Positions 6,650 through 7,192 of a DNA stretch of 7,192 bases are shown here, piece after piece. Source of the DNA: Chloroflexota bacterium (GTDB lineage: Bacteria > Chloroflexota > Limnocylindria > Limnocylindrales > CSP1-4). The notes beneath the pieces were generated by a model. That model made no database searches. It saw only the letters and a program-made list of their open reading frames with translations, and was not told the DNA's origin. Positions within the stretch are counted from its first letter, which is position 1. Every line of letters begins with the position of its first letter. The position numbers and the translations under genes were made by a program. Location: contig JAJYJR010000296.1 of NCBI GenBank assembly GCA_021789355.1, forward strand, positions 1 to 7,192. Reading direction: 5' to 3'.

Positions 6650-6740
6650 CCGACTCCGTTCGGCAGCCCGGCGGGCTCAGGGAGTCCCGTGGCTTTGCGG
6701 CCCCGCCTCGCGACGGGTGTGCTCTTTCGCTGGACGTCGG
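6650..6740 (-). promoter_or_regulatory. c-di-GMP-I / GEMM-I-like riboswitch, copy B
   Basis: This has the same aptamer architecture as the copy A element. P1 is CCGACgUCC pairing with GGAGUCGG. Then come AAAGAGCACACC, a stem with a GCGA tetraloop (6711-6708), GCAAAGCC (6698-6691), ACGGG, a short CUC/GAG hairpin and the receptor-like GCCGGGCUGCCGA (ending at 6660). Differences from copy A fall in the hairpin loop, at the tolerated A/G site of the receptor, next to it, and as one inserted base after P1; the core is unchanged. The base equivalent to Vc2 G20 is A (6723). The P1 3' strand holds the GGAG 10 nt before the ATG at 6643. Differences limited to tolerated sites in two diverged copies support a functional RNA. 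Confidence 0.84.
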
Positions 6741-6768
6741 ACCGACCCCTCGTCACGGAGGTGTCGAC

Positions 6769-6820
6769 GGGCACGCTAGGACATCTGGGAGCCGTCCACC
6801 ATTCCCGCGATGGTCCTGCA
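6769..6820. promoter_or_regulatory. 52-nt identical intergenic block, second copy
   Basis: This is identical to 1614-1665 and includes the inverted repeat ACCAT-N7-ATGGT at 6798-6814. It lies about 30 nt upstream of the riboswitch on the minus strand. A promoter or protein-binding role is inferred only from its conservation and position. Confidence 0.4.
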
Positions 6821-6840
6821 GAGGGTGGCCGAAGGTCACA

Positions 6841-6881
6841 GGCACGCTGGGTGGCGGCAGCGGGCGCTGACCCTGCGTGCC
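6841..6881 (+). ncRNA. Conserved stem-loop in the leader side of the plus-strand gene, copy B
   Basis: The arms GGCACGC and GCGUGCC pair at 7 of 7 positions. Inside them GGGU pairs with ACCC, and CAGC-GGGC-GCUG forms the tip. It is the counterpart of 1687-1727 at equal length (41 nt). It lies about 220 nt before the GTG at 7101. Its role is unknown; it could be a 5' leader structure or part of a small RNA. Confidence 0.4.
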
Positions 6882-6953
6882 GGCTGCGAGTCGGCCGCGG
6901 ACCGCCGCCCGCCACGCGAATCCACCGGCGACGGCCGGGGTTCCCGGCGCGAA

Positions 6954-6973
6954 GTGGAGCCATACGGCTCCAC
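6954..6973. repeat. Perfect 8-bp inverted repeat, copy B only
   Basis: GTGGAGCC and GGCTCCAC flank a 4-nt ATAC spacer, forming a compact hairpin or a dyad site. In copy A the right arm is replaced, so the structure is absent there. It may be a copy-specific operator or chance. Confidence 0.35.
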
Positions 6974-7100
6974 GCGATGTGGCCAAGACGTACTGGCGGC
7001 GGGCGCCGCCGGGAGGAAAGGTTGGCATTCCGGGCGTCACGGGCGCATCGCCGTCGATCCCGGTGGCGGCATCGTACGCGAGGAGCGGGGGGAGTACGCC

Positions 7101-7192
7101 GTGGACATGCCTCATGCGTTTCGACGCCTTCTGGCGGTTGCCAGTTCAACTCTCATCCTGATGACAGTCGTCGCCGTCGCCCCGGTTGCGGC
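7101..7192 (+). CDS. Small exported CTPGYWKNH-type protein, second copy (3' part outside window)
   Basis: The first 30 codons encode the same signal peptide as the gene at 1955, with all 92 nt identical. The window ends just before the codons for the Cys and the CTPGYWKNH motif. The GTG start has GGAG (7091-7094) 6 nt upstream, as in the first copy. The mature protein cannot be seen, so it is not known whether this copy encodes the same motif or is intact. It is divergent from surface-protein copy B. Confidence 0.8.
   Translation, partial: MDMPHAFRRLLAVASSTLILMTVVAVAPVA

Larger units (their letters stand above)
5056..7192. repeat. Second copy of the duplicated module (matches 1-2046)
   Basis: Positions 5056-7192 align colinearly with 1-2046 across the surface-protein gene, the divergent intergenic region with its riboswitch, and the first 92 nt of the CTPGYWKNH gene. 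The length differences are 33 codons in the linker (B longer) and a net 8 nt in the intergenic region (B shorter). Both ends of the alignment are set by the window edges, so the true duplicated unit may be larger. The copies are in direct orientation with a period of about 5.1 kb. Confidence 0.95.

Noticed and set aside
1..7192. Insertion sequence or transposon as cause of the duplication
   Set aside because: No transposase-like frame, terminal inverted repeats or target-site duplications are visible in the window.

Overview
The window is high-GC bacterial DNA with an exported-protein and cell-surface polysaccharide theme. Long Thr-Pro/Ala-Pro linkers, a secreted protein with the CTPGYWKNH motif, a WbuB-like glycosyltransferase and a Wzz-type membrane protein together suggest a Chloroflexota or actinobacterial-type genome. 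This is an inference from style; there is no rRNA or phylogenetic marker in the window.

Layout. (1) 1-1489, minus strand: a large secreted beta-sandwich protein (copy A), its C-terminus cut off by the window edge. (2) 1490-1954: a divergent intergenic region. It carries a c-di-GMP-I/GEMM-I-like riboswitch for the minus-strand gene and a conserved hairpin for the plus-strand side. (3) 1955-2416, plus strand: a small exported CTPGYWKNH protein. (4) 2417-2662: a short convergent gap. (5) 3313-2663 and 4635-3310, minus strand: a two-gene unit in the order GT4 glycosyltransferase then Wzz-type protein, with overlapping stop and start codons. (6) 4636-4873: a spacer with a perfect 36-bp palindrome and a possible promoter for the glycosyltransferase. 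(7) 6643-4874, minus strand: the complete second beta-sandwich protein (copy B, 589 aa). (8) 6644-7100: the second divergent intergenic region with a second riboswitch. (9) 7101-7192, plus strand: the start of a second CTPGYWKNH gene.

So 1-2046 and 5056-7192 are diverged copies of one module: a riboswitch-controlled surface protein, a shared intergenic region and a divergent small exported protein. The two copies flank a polysaccharide gene pair. Copies differ mainly by substitutions, by a 33-codon length difference in the Pro-rich linker, and by small indels in the intergenic DNA.

The most interesting point is the riboswitch pair. Both have the 3' half of the c-di-GMP-I class almost at consensus (GCAAAGCC, the tetraloop receptor, a GNRA-capped stem), but have A where the classic Vc2 aptamer has G20. 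That change is associated with recognition of 3',3'-cGAMP. Riboswitch control of surface proteins next to exopolysaccharide genes fits a cyclic-dinucleotide-controlled matrix or adhesion locus.
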